From Paramyrothecium sp. XJ0827 (Eukaryota > Ascomycota > Sordariomycetes > Hypocreales > Stachybotryaceae): a stretch of DNA of 64,000 nt. The notes under the pieces were generated by a model. That model had not been told where the DNA came from. It worked only from the letters and a program-made list of their open reading frames with translations, and searched no databases. The stretch covers positions 2,976,001-3,040,000 of the forward strand of contig JAJFPB010000001.1 of the NCBI GenBank assembly GCA_020881915.1. The letters run 5' to 3'. The position numbers and the translations under genes were made by a program. Within the stretch, counting starts at the first letter, position 1; every line of letters begins with the position of its first letter. Shown piece after piece: positions 34,801-45,517 of this stretch.

Positions 34801-35501
34801 TAACCCTGTTACGGTTATGGCAACCTCGTTTCCGGGCGAATCCCCCACTAAAGCATTTGGTGTCAGACTTTGGGGGCGATATCTCTGGGCAGCCACACTC
34901 CAAGGGATGCACAAGACTAACCGTGAACTCCATTGACTTGGATTGTGTACTTCTGCACTGGTCTATTGCTTGGTGGTCTGGTCCAACTGAGTGTCGCAGC
35001 GTCTGCTCGAATGCCGGCAAGAGAAACATCGGGCGGTTCGGGGACGTCGACACCGAGGATACTGATCAGATCCGGTACGGGTTTCCACAACGTCTGCCAA
35101 GAACGGTGGAGGAGCCTATAGCCAGAGGAAAGGGAGAGGCGCAGTCAGCACATGGATCAAGAAATAAAATTTCCTACGCAAACGAAGACGAAAGAGGTCG
35201 CAGGGAGGGGGTAGACGCGAAGAACGGACGGGTTAACATACCAAGCGACTGCTCCCAAGGTCAGAACCATTGTAAAATGCTGGGTCAGGAAGACATGTGG
35301 ACGGAAGTCGACGGTAGCGCTGTAGGCAATGAATTGGTGGTACATGTGGTGGAGGATGCGGCGCGGGTCGAGGAGGAGGACGGCGACGGCACAAATGACA
35401 GCATACAGGGTCTTCTGGTAGATTGACTGAGGACTATAGAGCCACCAGAAGCCGGCGACGCTGAGTATGAGAGCGATCAAAGTTGGCAGCTCCCATGACA
35501 T
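31894..35501 (-). CDS. membrane-anchored fibronectin type III / coiled-coil protein
   Basis: Three exons (35242-35501, 34922-35115, 31894-34847) give 1135 residues, and all phases agree. Hydrophobic stretches near the N-terminus (LIALILSVAGFWWLY, TLYAVICAVAVLLL, and TMVLTLGAVAW spliced into LLHRSW) suggest two or three membrane helices. A fibronectin type III domain spans about residues 105-190 (PPDVSLAGIRADAATLSWTRPP ... YTIQVNG ... GLKPDHFYNIRVVA). A long charged coiled coil covers about 295-530. The remaining 600 residues are Ser/Pro-rich and disordered, with a Lys/Asp-rich block (DKDKDTNPDKDKSRGK). The order membrane-FN3-coil-tail points to a scaffold on an internal membrane, with the bulk on the cytosolic face. 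This is inference; I know no characterised function. The ATG at 35501 precedes the first hydrophobic segment directly. Confidence 0.8.
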
Positions 35502-35716
35502 ATTCTCAGCGCACTGGCGACGGCAGGGTAGAGGGATGAAAGTCGAATAGCCAGGCTCCAGGTTGTGTTGGATGCCAGGAGCTGGGCTGGGTTGCGGAAA
35601 AAAAGGCGTGGAGTTTGGCCAAGGAGAGAATGACAGACCCCAGTAAATCGCGGTAGTCGATTGGCGGGCAGATCGAAGGTGCGGCGGGCACCAACGAGGG
35701 AAGCGCACCGTGTGCA

Positions 35717-35761
35717 GCACGGTACCTACCTAGTACTTCAGGTCAGGTAGAGGTACCGTGC
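35717..35761. repeat. 11-bp inverted repeat (hairpin)
   Basis: GCACGGTACCT at 35717-35727 is repeated exactly in reverse complement as AGGTACCGTGC at 35751-35761, with a 23-base loop. Just upstream, ACCGTG and CACGGT around 35708-35723 form a second, overlapping inverted pair. Confidence 0.75.
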
Positions 35762-36143
35762 GATGTGCGCCAGTGCGAGTGAGACGAGTGTGCGCAGCCC
35801 TTGGTCTCAGTTTGTGAGGCAGCTGTTTATTACCTTGCTTGTACCCCCTTATTGTTCGAGTCTTCACTCACTTGGATAACCTCAAACTACCTTATGCACA
35901 TGTTTCAGTTCAGTCCCTACTAGATGGAGACTGTGGCAGCATTTAAGCCTTGCCCTCCCTGACTGTGACTTTCGCATGATACTCGACCGGAGAAGCCATG
36001 ATGGTCGGGCTATCTTCATGAGTTCGACATCACCTAAGTGTCCCCGAAGCGCATCTTCGCCGCACCACACATGTGCCTACTTGAGGGTCCGTGGTAAGAG
36101 GGCCGGGGCCCGTATCAAACGTGTGTCCTATTGACGTACACTG

Positions 36144-36165
36144 AAAGAGAGAGAGAGAGAGAGAG
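36144..36165. repeat. GA dinucleotide repeat
   Basis: About eleven GA units in a gene-free region, a simple microsatellite. Confidence 0.85.
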
Positions 36166-38030
36166 CGAGACGGGAATATCAGCGGGGCGCCAGATCCAAC
36201 AAAGTCCTCGTACGGACACACCGCCCATGATGCCAAAATCACAATACTAGTAAGGTAGCCGGGGTTTTGATCTGCCACTATCTTGCCAGAATGCAGTAGG
36301 CCCGCTCCACCCTTGGCTCCCTGTCGCTGCACCGACATTCACGTGTTAGTGGTAAGCTATTGCTGGATTGTATATGGTAGCATAGAAAACGGTGATGGGA
36401 GCAGGGTCGCACTTTTGGTGGAAAGACATCGCTAGTCGGATGATTTCGTTCCTTTGTCTAGTAAGGAAGCGTTTTAGAGGCATAACTAGGTTTCTCCCCT
36501 GAAGCGACAAAGAGGACGGTGTCTAGAGAAAGTCTGGTGAGAAAAAATGAAGTTTTGGTGTTTGGATAGGGTCGTGCAGCGTTATGCAAGTGCCGGTGCG
36601 TGAAACGGAAGAGGCTTAGATCGCCGAGTTCAACGCCGCCAAGAGACACGAGGCACTAAATCCTGAGTGCTTGTAGCTTGAGCGACCATAAATTCAGGTC
36701 TCAATATGACTGCGGTTTATGCAACCACGTGTAGGCACCTTGTTTCAGAAGATGAGCAGGTTGGCCTGAAGATGAAGGGTCATTAAGAAGTTGTGGAGGA
36801 CGCGGCGGCTTCCAAGTATACGTAAGTGTCCTTCAAGAGGCAAGCAACCAAAGACAGCGCAAACCCAGGCCGGTGAGATTACGAGAACCCTGTATCAGGG
36901 GAAATCCTCTTCAACATCCAGAGCCGGTTTATGAATTGGAATCTCTTGTTTCTATTTACTCAATTTTCATGAAACAATCACACTAAGGCACTCTGTAGAT
37001 ACCTTAGACCTGTTAAAAAAGGCACCTTAGAAGAGACTAATAAATAGGTACTACTAGTTACCTTACCTTACCTACGGTATTTTACCTTACTAGAGATGCT
37101 CAAGGCCAGGTCTTCCGTTTAACTTTTGGAAAACATTTCTGCTGTCTGCGTTTTTAGTCGAGGAGTCCCGCTTCTCCTGTATCCCGGCTCCCCTACGGAC
37201 CAAGAGCATCCATTGAGAGCATCGGTACGAAAGAAAAATTCGTCGTTGGCGTCGGGAGACGGTGCCTCGCCGAGACGCACATGGGCACGTCGAGCCGCGG
37301 CTCCAAGAGGAGCAGAGTCCTCGAGACTTGCACAGAACCCTTGTAGCATGTGCTTGAGTCCCCTGTTTTGCAGGTAGCTGTGCGGTAAAGACTACGAAAG
37401 GCGAGCCTTGGCACCCGCCTGACAGGCCTTTGGGCGGGTACCTGCGGGTCAGAATCATGTGTCTTGGACTGTCATTCCCTTCGTTGCCTTTGCATAGCGC
37501 TGTTCCCCAAATGCGACAAACGTTGAGGGCCGATGTTCCTTTGCCCGACGGGACGGACCACACTTCGCCTCTTCAACCAACCCCAGACCCTCTGCCGTCC
37601 ACCTCTCTTTCTCTTTCTTCGATAGATTTGCGGTCTCTGCATTCTTCCTTCGCATCCATAGCTTGCGTTGCGCTTCTCATCTGGCTTTAGGTGCTTTGCG
37701 CATCTTCAATCCGCCCACTTCCCACCGCCGTCCCATCCTCTCCAAAACTCCCCCGCCGCTGACGTCTTCTCAACAAACTTCCCGCCCGTTTTCCCTTCCC
37801 TTTGAATCTTACCGCTACCGCAACCAAGGACGGATCTTCCTGTAGCCTTTGCGCATCGCGGTCCGGTCCGTTCATCATTGATCCGATCCGGTTTCCCTCC
37901 AGTGTGTCTCCATCATTATCACCACCACCGCACCTGAGCGCACCTCGACCAGCAGCAATCCACGACCCTTGGGGGGTTCTCGACATAGCCCTACCCCTAC
38001 TTCCCGACTTCCCGACTTCCTGACTCGACC

Positions 38031-40357
38031 ATGCAGTACGTCCGGAACTTGAGCGACTCCGTCTCGACAGCATGGAATTCTTTAAATCCGGCTACCCTTA
38101 GCGGTGCCATCGATGTCATCGTCGTGGAGCAAGAGGATGGCTCGTACGCTTGTTCGCCATTCCACGTCCGTTTCGGCAAGTTCTCGCTGCTTCGACCCTA
38201 CGAGAAGAAGGTCGAGTTCAGGGTCAATGGCGTTAAGCAAGACTACTCCATGAAGCTTGGCGAGGGCGGTGAAGCCTTCTTTGTCTTCGAAACCACAGAT
38301 AACATCCCAAAGTCGTTGCAAACCTCCCCCCTTGTGTCTCCCGCCAACAGTCCGCCTCTAAGTCCCAACCAATCCGCCACGCATTTGCAAGAGCCAGATC
38401 TACTTGAGCTTGACGCAGAGTCTGGAAAGCCTCGCCGACCGCCTCCTGCTGTTCTTCACCAAAAGCTTCCTGAAGATGGTAGCTGACCCAAAATTTTGTT
38501 GATACATCTGCCGGGCTTAGACTAACCTTGATAATAGGCATGCTCACGCCCTTGTCCGGTTCACCGAATATATCCCACAACCGCCCGGCGTCAGGAGACT
38601 GGTCTCTAGCTTTCCGGCATCATAGTGACGACGTTGTACGGCACACCTCTCGCGCTTCCCATCGCGCCGGCGATGACGAACTTGATAGCGGAAGCCACCC
38701 CGATTCTCAGCGATCGCATAGCCCCCCACCGCTCCCTCCTAGCGAGGCTCTTGAACGTGCGAAGACACTGGCCAGGGAGCTCTCAGCAGCCAATATTCCC
38801 AGCAGGGTCACTGACTCTGGAGACCTGATGCTCGATATGACAGGTTTTAAGAGTAGCGAGGAAGATATGCTTCGAGCTGAGATTCTCGCACGCAAGATCC
38901 TTGCGGAAGAGATGGACGGAGATTACGATATTGGATCCCTGTTTGGATTCGACGAAGAAGGCAACCTCTGGATCTACAGCAGTGAGGATGCGAAGCAGTC
39001 TGCTATGAACAAAACCTTGGAGTCGAGCTTGCGCTCCCATCCGCACGATGTAACGACAGATGCGGCTTCAGATCCAGGCTATCAGAGCGACGGCAGCGAT
39101 GTTACGGCAGGTCATCGTCCACCCGCGCATCGACGTTCCGAGTCCGATGCTGGCCCGGGTGGCATGCAGACGCCGCCGCGAACCCCGAATGGGACTGGAG
39201 CAGTTGGCGATCCTAATCGAAACTATGCAAAGACCTTACGCTTAACTAGTGACCAACTCAAGGACTTGCAGCTGAAGGCCGGCGAGAACACCATGAGCTT
39301 CACAGTTAATCGAGCCACCTGTTCAGCAAACATGTACTTGTGGAAGCATGAAACTCCGGTCGTTATCTCGGATATTGATGGCACTATTACGAAATCAGAT
39401 GCTCTTGGCCACGTCCTGAACATGATTGGCCGCGACTGGACGCACTCCGGAATTGCCAAGTTATATAGCGACATCGCTGCAAATGGATACAACATCATGT
39501 ATCTTACCAGTCGATCAGTCGGTCAAGCCGATACTACCAGAGCTTACGTCTACAACATCGTACAAGACAACTGCCGCATGCCGCACGGCCCGACTATTTT
39601 GTCGCCTGATAGGACGATGGCGGCCTTGCGCCGGGAAATTTACCTTCGGAAGCCCCATGTGTTCAAGATGGCCACTCTACGTGATATCCGCAATCTCTAT
39701 GGACCAGACAAGACGCCATTCTATGCCGGTTTCGGTAATCGTTTGACCGATCAGATCTCCTATCGGACTGTCGACGTGCCCAGAAACCGAATCTTCACCA
39801 TTAACTCCAACTCTGAAGTGTCACTTGACCTGCTGAGTCTGAACAAGTTGAAAATGAGCTACGTGAACATTAATGAAGTCGTGGATCATTATTTCCCGCC
39901 AGTCAGCACCCTCATCAAGGGCGGCGGTGAAGAATTTACAGACTTCAGATATTGGAGGGACGTGCCGCTAGAGCTTGACGATTTCTCCGCCAGCGACAGT
40001 GATGAGGACGAAGATGAGGAAGACGAGGAGGAGGAAGATGAGGAGGCTGGCGACGGTCTTGCAGATAGCTACATCTCCCGCGATTCCATCGACGAAGGTG
40101 CCGACGGAGAAAGCCTCGACGAGATTGCTGCTGTCGATCGCATGCTCGATTCAACGCAAAGCCTCGACCAAGTGGAGGATGGTGAGGACGAGCTCGATAC
40201 CGAGGACGATGAGTACGACTCGGAAGATGACGCGCACACGACCACTACGGCCACACAAAAACGCAATGAAGAGGAGGTCGTCTTGGAAGAGGACGTCTCC
40301 GCAGAAATCATAACAGGGGTTGGTCAACTATCTACGAAGAAGAGTCGGAAGCAGTAA
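38031..40357 (+). CDS. PAH1: lipin, Mg2+-dependent phosphatidate phosphatase
   Basis: Two exons, 38031-38478 and 38538-40357 (59-nt intron), give 755 residues. Lipin dephosphorylates phosphatidate to diacylglycerol at the ER/nuclear membrane, setting the balance of storage fat against phospholipid. The N-terminal lipin domain is clear (MQYVRNLSDSVSTAWNSLNP, GAIDVIVVEQEDGSYACSPF, HVRFGKFSLLRP). The catalytic HAD-like domain has DIDGT in VISDIDGTITKSD at about residue 427, then YLTSRSVGQADTTR and FYAGFGNRLTDQISYR. The tail, about 100 residues, is strongly acidic (DSDEDEDEEDEEEEDEE). Many SP and TP sites in the middle fit the phosphorylation control known in yeast. Shorter than yeast Pah1 (862). 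Confidence 0.95.
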
Positions 40358-40967
40358 GCTAAGAGGTACAGTCTTCGCCAGCTGTCGCGAACATCGAAGC
40401 ATCGCGTCCGTCATTTACCGAGGAGTCCGGCACAAGACGGACTTCTTTCGTGGTTTAAGGACATTTCTTTGCTCGTCCTAACACTTGGACCCTCGGCTCA
40501 TCAACTGAGCTTGCTAGGGGTGCTCTTAACTCGCAGCCTACATCGGTAGGACTGTTGGAACGGCACATTTGTGCGAGGACACCTTGATACTGATTGCTGG
40601 GATTATTTTTCGTTTGGATTATAGACGGGTAACCAGGTAGACTTGGGGTCGATTCTCTGGAGGCATAGCGTGGCGCTGATTTTCTGCACTGTACATCACA
40701 ATTTCTACATGTAAAATACTCTCCACGCACGAACCAAGCCAGCGTAGCATTCAATCAATATTAGGCTGAGTTGAGTTGTCTCCAATGTCTCCTGGGTGAT
40801 GTGACCTTGAAAAGCCGGGCACACGAGCCAATGATGTCTAGATCAATCAAACAAGGAATATTTTCTATGTAAATACGAGTCTCATGATATTCTTCTGATA
40901 AAGCCACTTTTAAATTCACATACTCCAAAAAGCCAGCTCCGGTCATTCATGCTTCAATGTAATGCCT
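40358..40967. other. convergent 3' region lipin / HIS4
   Basis: 610 bp between facing stops; no coding frame recognised. Confidence 0.5.
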
Positions 40968-43647
40968 CTATTGTCCCTTCAAGTAGTTGATTCTGATTTC
41001 AACTGCCCTCCTGTGGGCCTCAAGCTCCTCGACCTTGGCGAGTTGCATCACAGCCGAGCCGACGTTGCGAAGGCCATCGGCGGTGAGGTTGGAGCTGGTA
41101 ATATGCTTTTGGAATGAACCCAGGTTCACACCAGAATATTGCTTCGCGAAACCGTACGTAGCTATTTGTCTTGTTAGCAGGTTGCATCCCAAGTAACGAA
41201 TCCGGAGTCGATGAGTAAACAGAGAGACAGAAGAGATAGGTTAGGATCTTGAGTTACTTACGTAGTGAGTGGTTGACGCCAGCAGAGTAATCACCGACAC
41301 TCTCCGGGGTCCACTGGCCAATAAAGACACTGCCGGCGTTCATGACCGAGTCAACAGCCTTCTCAGCATCCTTGATCTGGAGAATCAAGTGCTCTGGTGC
41401 ATACTCGTTGCTGATGCGCATGGCGTCATCGAGAGTCTTGACCTTGACAGTAACCGAGTGAGCAATGGCACCACGAACGATGTTAACACGTGGAAGTGCC
41501 GTGGCCTGCTCGTGAACTTCATCATCGATCGCCGCAAGTTGCTCTTCAGAGAGATCGATGGCGATGAGAATAACCTGACTATCCACACCGTGTTCGGCTT
41601 GCGACAGGAGATCCGAGGCCACGAAGGCTGGATTGGCATCCTTATCAGCAACGACTAGTACCTCGGAAGGCCCAGCTGGCATATCAATACCAACACCGGC
41701 ATTGGTGTCGTTGCTAACGTGCATCTTGGCCGCAGTGACAAATTGGTTGCCCGGACCAAGGATCTTGTCCACCTTTGTAACACTCTCAGTGCCATATGCC
41801 AAAGCAGCGACAGCCTGTGCGCCACCGGCAAGGACAATGCTCTCCGCACCGACCTTGTGGGCGACGTATACAATCTCGGGCGTGATGCTGCCGTCGGAGC
41901 GAGGCGGAGAGGCGAAGACAATCTTCTTGCAACCGGCCACCATTGCGGGCACGCCAAGCATGAGGGCCGTGCTAGGCAGCACAGCAGTACCACCGGGAAT
42001 GTAGAGTCCAACTCGCTCAATGGGTCTCGAGAATCGACTGCACACCACACCTGGCATGGTTTCAACTTGCAATGCCTTCTCCTCCTTTTGAGCAGCATGG
42101 AACCTTCGAATGTTCTCGTAGGAGGTGTCAATAGCCTGAATGGTCTCAGCCGGTAAGTTCATCAGCTCCTGCGGGAATGGAGCCTTGAGAACCGCAGAAG
42201 TTAACGAAGTAGCTTTCTCGAACTTGTGCGTGTAGGACAGAACAGCCTTGTCTCCGCCCTTGCGAACGTCCTCAATAATGGGTGTCACAATCTTCAAGAT
42301 CGCCTCGGGAGACTTTTGAGACGGCCGCTTGAGCTTCTCCAACAATTCTTCGTGAGATGCGGATGCAGCATCGATCCTCTGCATGACAATGCGGTCGCCG
42401 GTAGACTCCGAAGGTTTCGCGGGTTGTGCAGGGGCGCTGCTCTCAGTCTTGATACCCTCCTTCTCAGCCCACTTGCCCTTGGCATTGCCTGTCCTTCGCT
42501 TGACCTTCAGGCTCTTGGCGTCTAGGTTGGCCTCAATTTCAGCTAAGCTAACCCCAGCCGCAATTGCCTTGGTGAGTGCAAAATAGATAAGGTCAGCGGC
42601 CTCAAAGGCGACATTCTCCTGGGTCTTCGCGTCGCAAAGCTCCTCGGCCTCCTCCATGATCTTGGCTCTTAGAAGCTTTTCATCTGAGAACAGGCGTGCA
42701 GTGTATGAGCCTTCAGGAGCTGAAGCCTTCCTCGATTTCAAGGTCTGCTCAAGTGCTGCAATGCCTTTAGATTCACCAAAGCAACCAAATTGCTCCAAGT
42801 GACAGAAGCGGCCCCTTTGCTTAACCACGAACTTGAGGGTGTCGTTGTCGCAGTCCAAAGCGATACGGACAAGCTCTTGTGTATCGCCGGATGTCGCACC
42901 CTTAATCCAAAGCCCACGCTTCCGGCTTTGGTACACTCCGCTCTGGGTACGCAGGGCCTCGAGGATGCTCTCTTCACTGGTATAGGCGAGTCCAAGAGCA
43001 ACACCTGCCTCGTCCGTGACGACAGTTGGAATGAGACTATCCGGTCGGTCTGACTTCCAGTATTTGGCGATGACACTGGAGAGCAGAAGTTTGTTCTTCT
43101 CAGAAGCATCAGTGGTTAACCCCGTAGATGGTAGGACGGGGATGGCGTTGCATTCCTGCGCCACCTCGATGAACTGTTGCAGATCGGCATTGAGCACGGG
43201 CTTGAGATACAGGTTCTGCAATTTCCGCTCTTTTGCCTCCTCAATGAACTTGGTTGAATCGGAAGACTTGGGGTCAAAGTCCTTGATGAGCAGGCCGTGT
43301 TCGGAGGCAGCCGAGAGATCAAGCTTCGAGACGACGGGAAGAACCCTGGCACCGAACTCGGTGTATTCCGACAGACTCTCTGGCGCAACAAAGACTCTTC
43401 GGGTACCGTTGTCTAAGAGAGCGATAACTTCGTCGGGGGAGGAGATGCTGGAAACGTCCATGTGGGAGTAGAACTCGGAGTTGTGACGGCCAAGGAATCG
43501 CGAGAGCTTGTCCAGAATTTGCGGAGAAGCCTCGAAGAAGGTGGCTCCAAGGATTGAAACCTCCTCGCGGTTGAGACCTTCGAGTTTGGCCAATCCCGGC
43601 GGGACGGCGACGCTGACCACGAACGGCAAGGGAAGTGTCGTCTCCAT
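40968..43647 (-). CDS. HIS4: trifunctional histidine biosynthesis protein (PR-AMP cyclohydrolase / PR-ATP pyrophosphatase / histidinol dehydrogenase)
   Basis: Two exons, 41262-43647 and 40968-41161 (100-nt intron), give 859 residues. One polypeptide does steps 2, 3 and 9-10 of histidine synthesis. An N-terminal fungal region (about 1-200) comes first. The cyclohydrolase part has LDCDNDTLKFVVKQRG and FCHLEQFGCFG (about 265-295). The pyrophosphatase has the EEAEELCDA, AFEAADLIYFAL helix pair (about 330-370). Histidinol dehydrogenase fills the last 440 residues: GLYIPGGTAVLPSTALMLGVPA, PAGPSEVLVVAD, LLSQAEHGVDSQV. The conserved NHSLPTYGFAKQYSGVN is rebuilt exactly across the intron, which proves the 3' exon. 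It is divergent from TAF9. Three near-consensus Gcn4/CPC1 sites lie upstream. Confidence 0.97.
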
Positions 43648-44292
43648 GGTGGTGGTGTTGGAGCAAAAGGTCCGACGGATTGACGTGTAAGCTTCTCGAT
43701 TTGCGCTCAGTCACTGATAGGAAGCAGGTCAGTCCTTCAGTGCGAACATAAAGCCTCCCTCGTCAAAAAGATAAGAAAGATGAGGTGCGTAGTTTCGAGT
43801 CACACACCTGCACGTTGAGTCTTGAACCAGCGGACTCTTTGGTGGGGCAGCAATTGAACTTTGCCCCTCCATCGCTCCGTCATTCCAGGAAACCCCGATC
43901 GAGGCAGTCCCAATTGGCTGGGTAATTTTTTTTAAGTAGTCCTAGTCCTAAACAGGGATTAGAGGTACCTACAGATAAAAAGAGGTTGCACCGGGTTGCG
44001 GATCAATGATAGGCCGTTTCCTCCGCGATGCCGGGGCCGCATTGATGCTGCACAGCACATGTAACCAGCTGTGAGAGAGGTCCAAAAGAGTTGCGGTGCG
44101 CGCAACCTTCATACCACAGCTTCCAGAAGCCAGCAAAATAGCTATCAAGACAAAGGGTACAGCTCTAAAGGACCTTCTTCATACGCGAATATTCTACTCA
44201 TTTCCTTAGCGTTTGAAGTCATTACCTATCGCCCGGAGTGTTGCTCTCTTACCGCTGCAGCAGAGCTCGGATGCTCACATCAAGCGAGAACC
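43648..44292. promoter_or_regulatory. divergent promoter HIS4 / TAF9
   Basis: 645 bp between starts. Three 6-of-7 matches to the Gcn4/CPC1 site TGA(C/G)TCA occur on the HIS4 side: TCAGTCA at 43707-43713, CGAGTCA at 43796-43802 and TGAGTCT at 43816-43822. An AT-rich patch with TTTTTTTTAAG lies at about 43927. No gene lies inside. Confidence 0.45.
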
Positions 44293-45048
44293 ATGGCATC
44301 GACTCAATCACAACCGAATGGCGTGCCTGCTTCTTCGGCAAACTCATCGCAAACAGTTCCAAACACGCAGACCACCGCTGCTAGCCAACCCCCGGCCAAC
44401 CAACCCACAGCTCCTACGACTCCAACAGCTACACGACCGCGCGACGCGCGACTCATCGAGCTGCTCCTAACCTCGCAAGGCGTCACCGCCTACGAGCAGC
44501 GCGTGCCTCTACTTCTCCTAGACTTCGCCTACCGCCATACCTCCTCAATCCTAAACGACGCGCTACACCTCTCTGGAGATCCCTACATCACACAGGCAGG
44601 CTCGAAGCCATCAGCCTCGTCTGGCGCTACGGCTGCAGCAGTTGGTGATGCTAGTGTCAGCGCCAACGCTGTCAAGCTAGCGATAGGCGCACGGTTAAGC
44701 TATCAATTCCGCGGCGGGAGCGGAGGGGGGGGAATAAGCAAGGAGTACATGCAGGAGCTGGCGCGCGAACGAAACAAGGTCGCTCTTCCCAAGCTCGTGC
44801 CTAATGAGTGGGGCGTACGGTTGCCCAGCGAGCGATTTGTTCTCAGCGGGACGAGCTGGGGTCTCAAGGACATGTGGGATGAAGCCGACGATGATGATGA
44901 CGATGATGAACCCGAGGCCCAGGGTGGGGACGCAATGGAAGGAATTGAAGGTCCAGATCCTGAGGATGTGGGCGGAGACGGCATAGAAGGTGGTACTGTA
45001 GACGACGTCTTTGGAGATGACGTGGATGAGGAGATGGCTGAGGAGTGA
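44293..45048 (+). CDS. TAF9: transcription initiation factor TFIID/SAGA subunit TAF9
   Basis: Single exon, 251 residues. TAF9 pairs with TAF6 through a histone fold and is shared by TFIID and SAGA. After a Ser/Thr/Gln/Pro-rich N-terminus (1-55), the histone fold starts: [44 protein letters not shown], interrupted by an Ala/Ser-rich insert (about 100-135) before [41 protein letters not shown] is the conserved TAF9 segment after the fold. The last 65 residues are acidic. The start at 44293 (MASTQ) is preferred over the in-frame ATG at 44071, which adds 74 residues without family likeness. Confidence 0.93.
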   Translation: MASTQSQPNGVPASSANSSQTVPNTQTTAASQPPANQPTAPTTPTATRPRDARLIELLLTSQGVTAYEQRVPLLLLDFAYRHTSSILNDALHLSGDPYITQAGSKPSASSGATAAAVGDASVSANAVKLAIGARLSYQFRGGSGGGGISKEYMQELARERNKVALPKLVPNEWGVRLPSERFVLSGTSWGLKDMWDEADDDDDDDEPEAQGGDAMEGIEGPDPEDVGGDGIEGGTVDDVFGDDVDEEMAEE

Positions 45049-45517
45049 GTAGGTGCCACTGGTTTGTGCACGTTTATGGATATTGGGGTAATTTCACGGA
45101 AGCGGTCGGGTAAGGCGTTCATGGTGTTGAAAATGGCATAGAAGGTTATCGCTTTATCTTGATAATTCACACGGGACCTTGAACCGTGCCTCATAATGCC
45201 CTTGATACCGTGAATACGTCAGAGAATCATATTCGCAACTGTTGGGGCTGACGGATTCCGCAAGACGACTTCAAGCAGTAATCGTGACCTTCTGCACAAG
45301 TGAGTCAGGAACACTACGTCAGGAGCTTAGAATGAACCGCGAGCGTCATAATTCTCTCTAGGGAGAGGTTTAGACCATTGGATTAAACGCTTATCACAAA
45401 CACAACACGCCCTAGTATGAACAAAAGGAGTCTTTTATGATACACTAGGCCTGTAAAACGGTATCTCATACACTCTATACCCTGAATCTCGATCCTTGCA
45501 TCACGAGCCGCTCAAGC
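45049..45517. other. convergent 3' region TAF9 / MPP beta
   Basis: 469 bp between facing stops; no gene seen. Confidence 0.5.

Larger units (their letters stand above)
35502..38030. other. 2.5 kb gene-free divergent region
   Basis: No gene could be supported between the FN3 gene and lipin. Visible structures are a perfect 11-bp inverted repeat near 35717-35761, a GA repeat near 36144, an AT-rich patch with TTACCTTACCTTACC at 37053-37092, and a long pyrimidine-rich stretch at about 37560-38020 leading to lipin. The latter suits a long 5' leader or promoter. Small frames such as 37090-37563 (minus) have no domain. Confidence 0.55.

Noticed and set aside
36144..36165. GA repeat as a possible CRISPR or satellite array
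   Set aside because: It is a simple dinucleotide run without spacers or longer repeat units.
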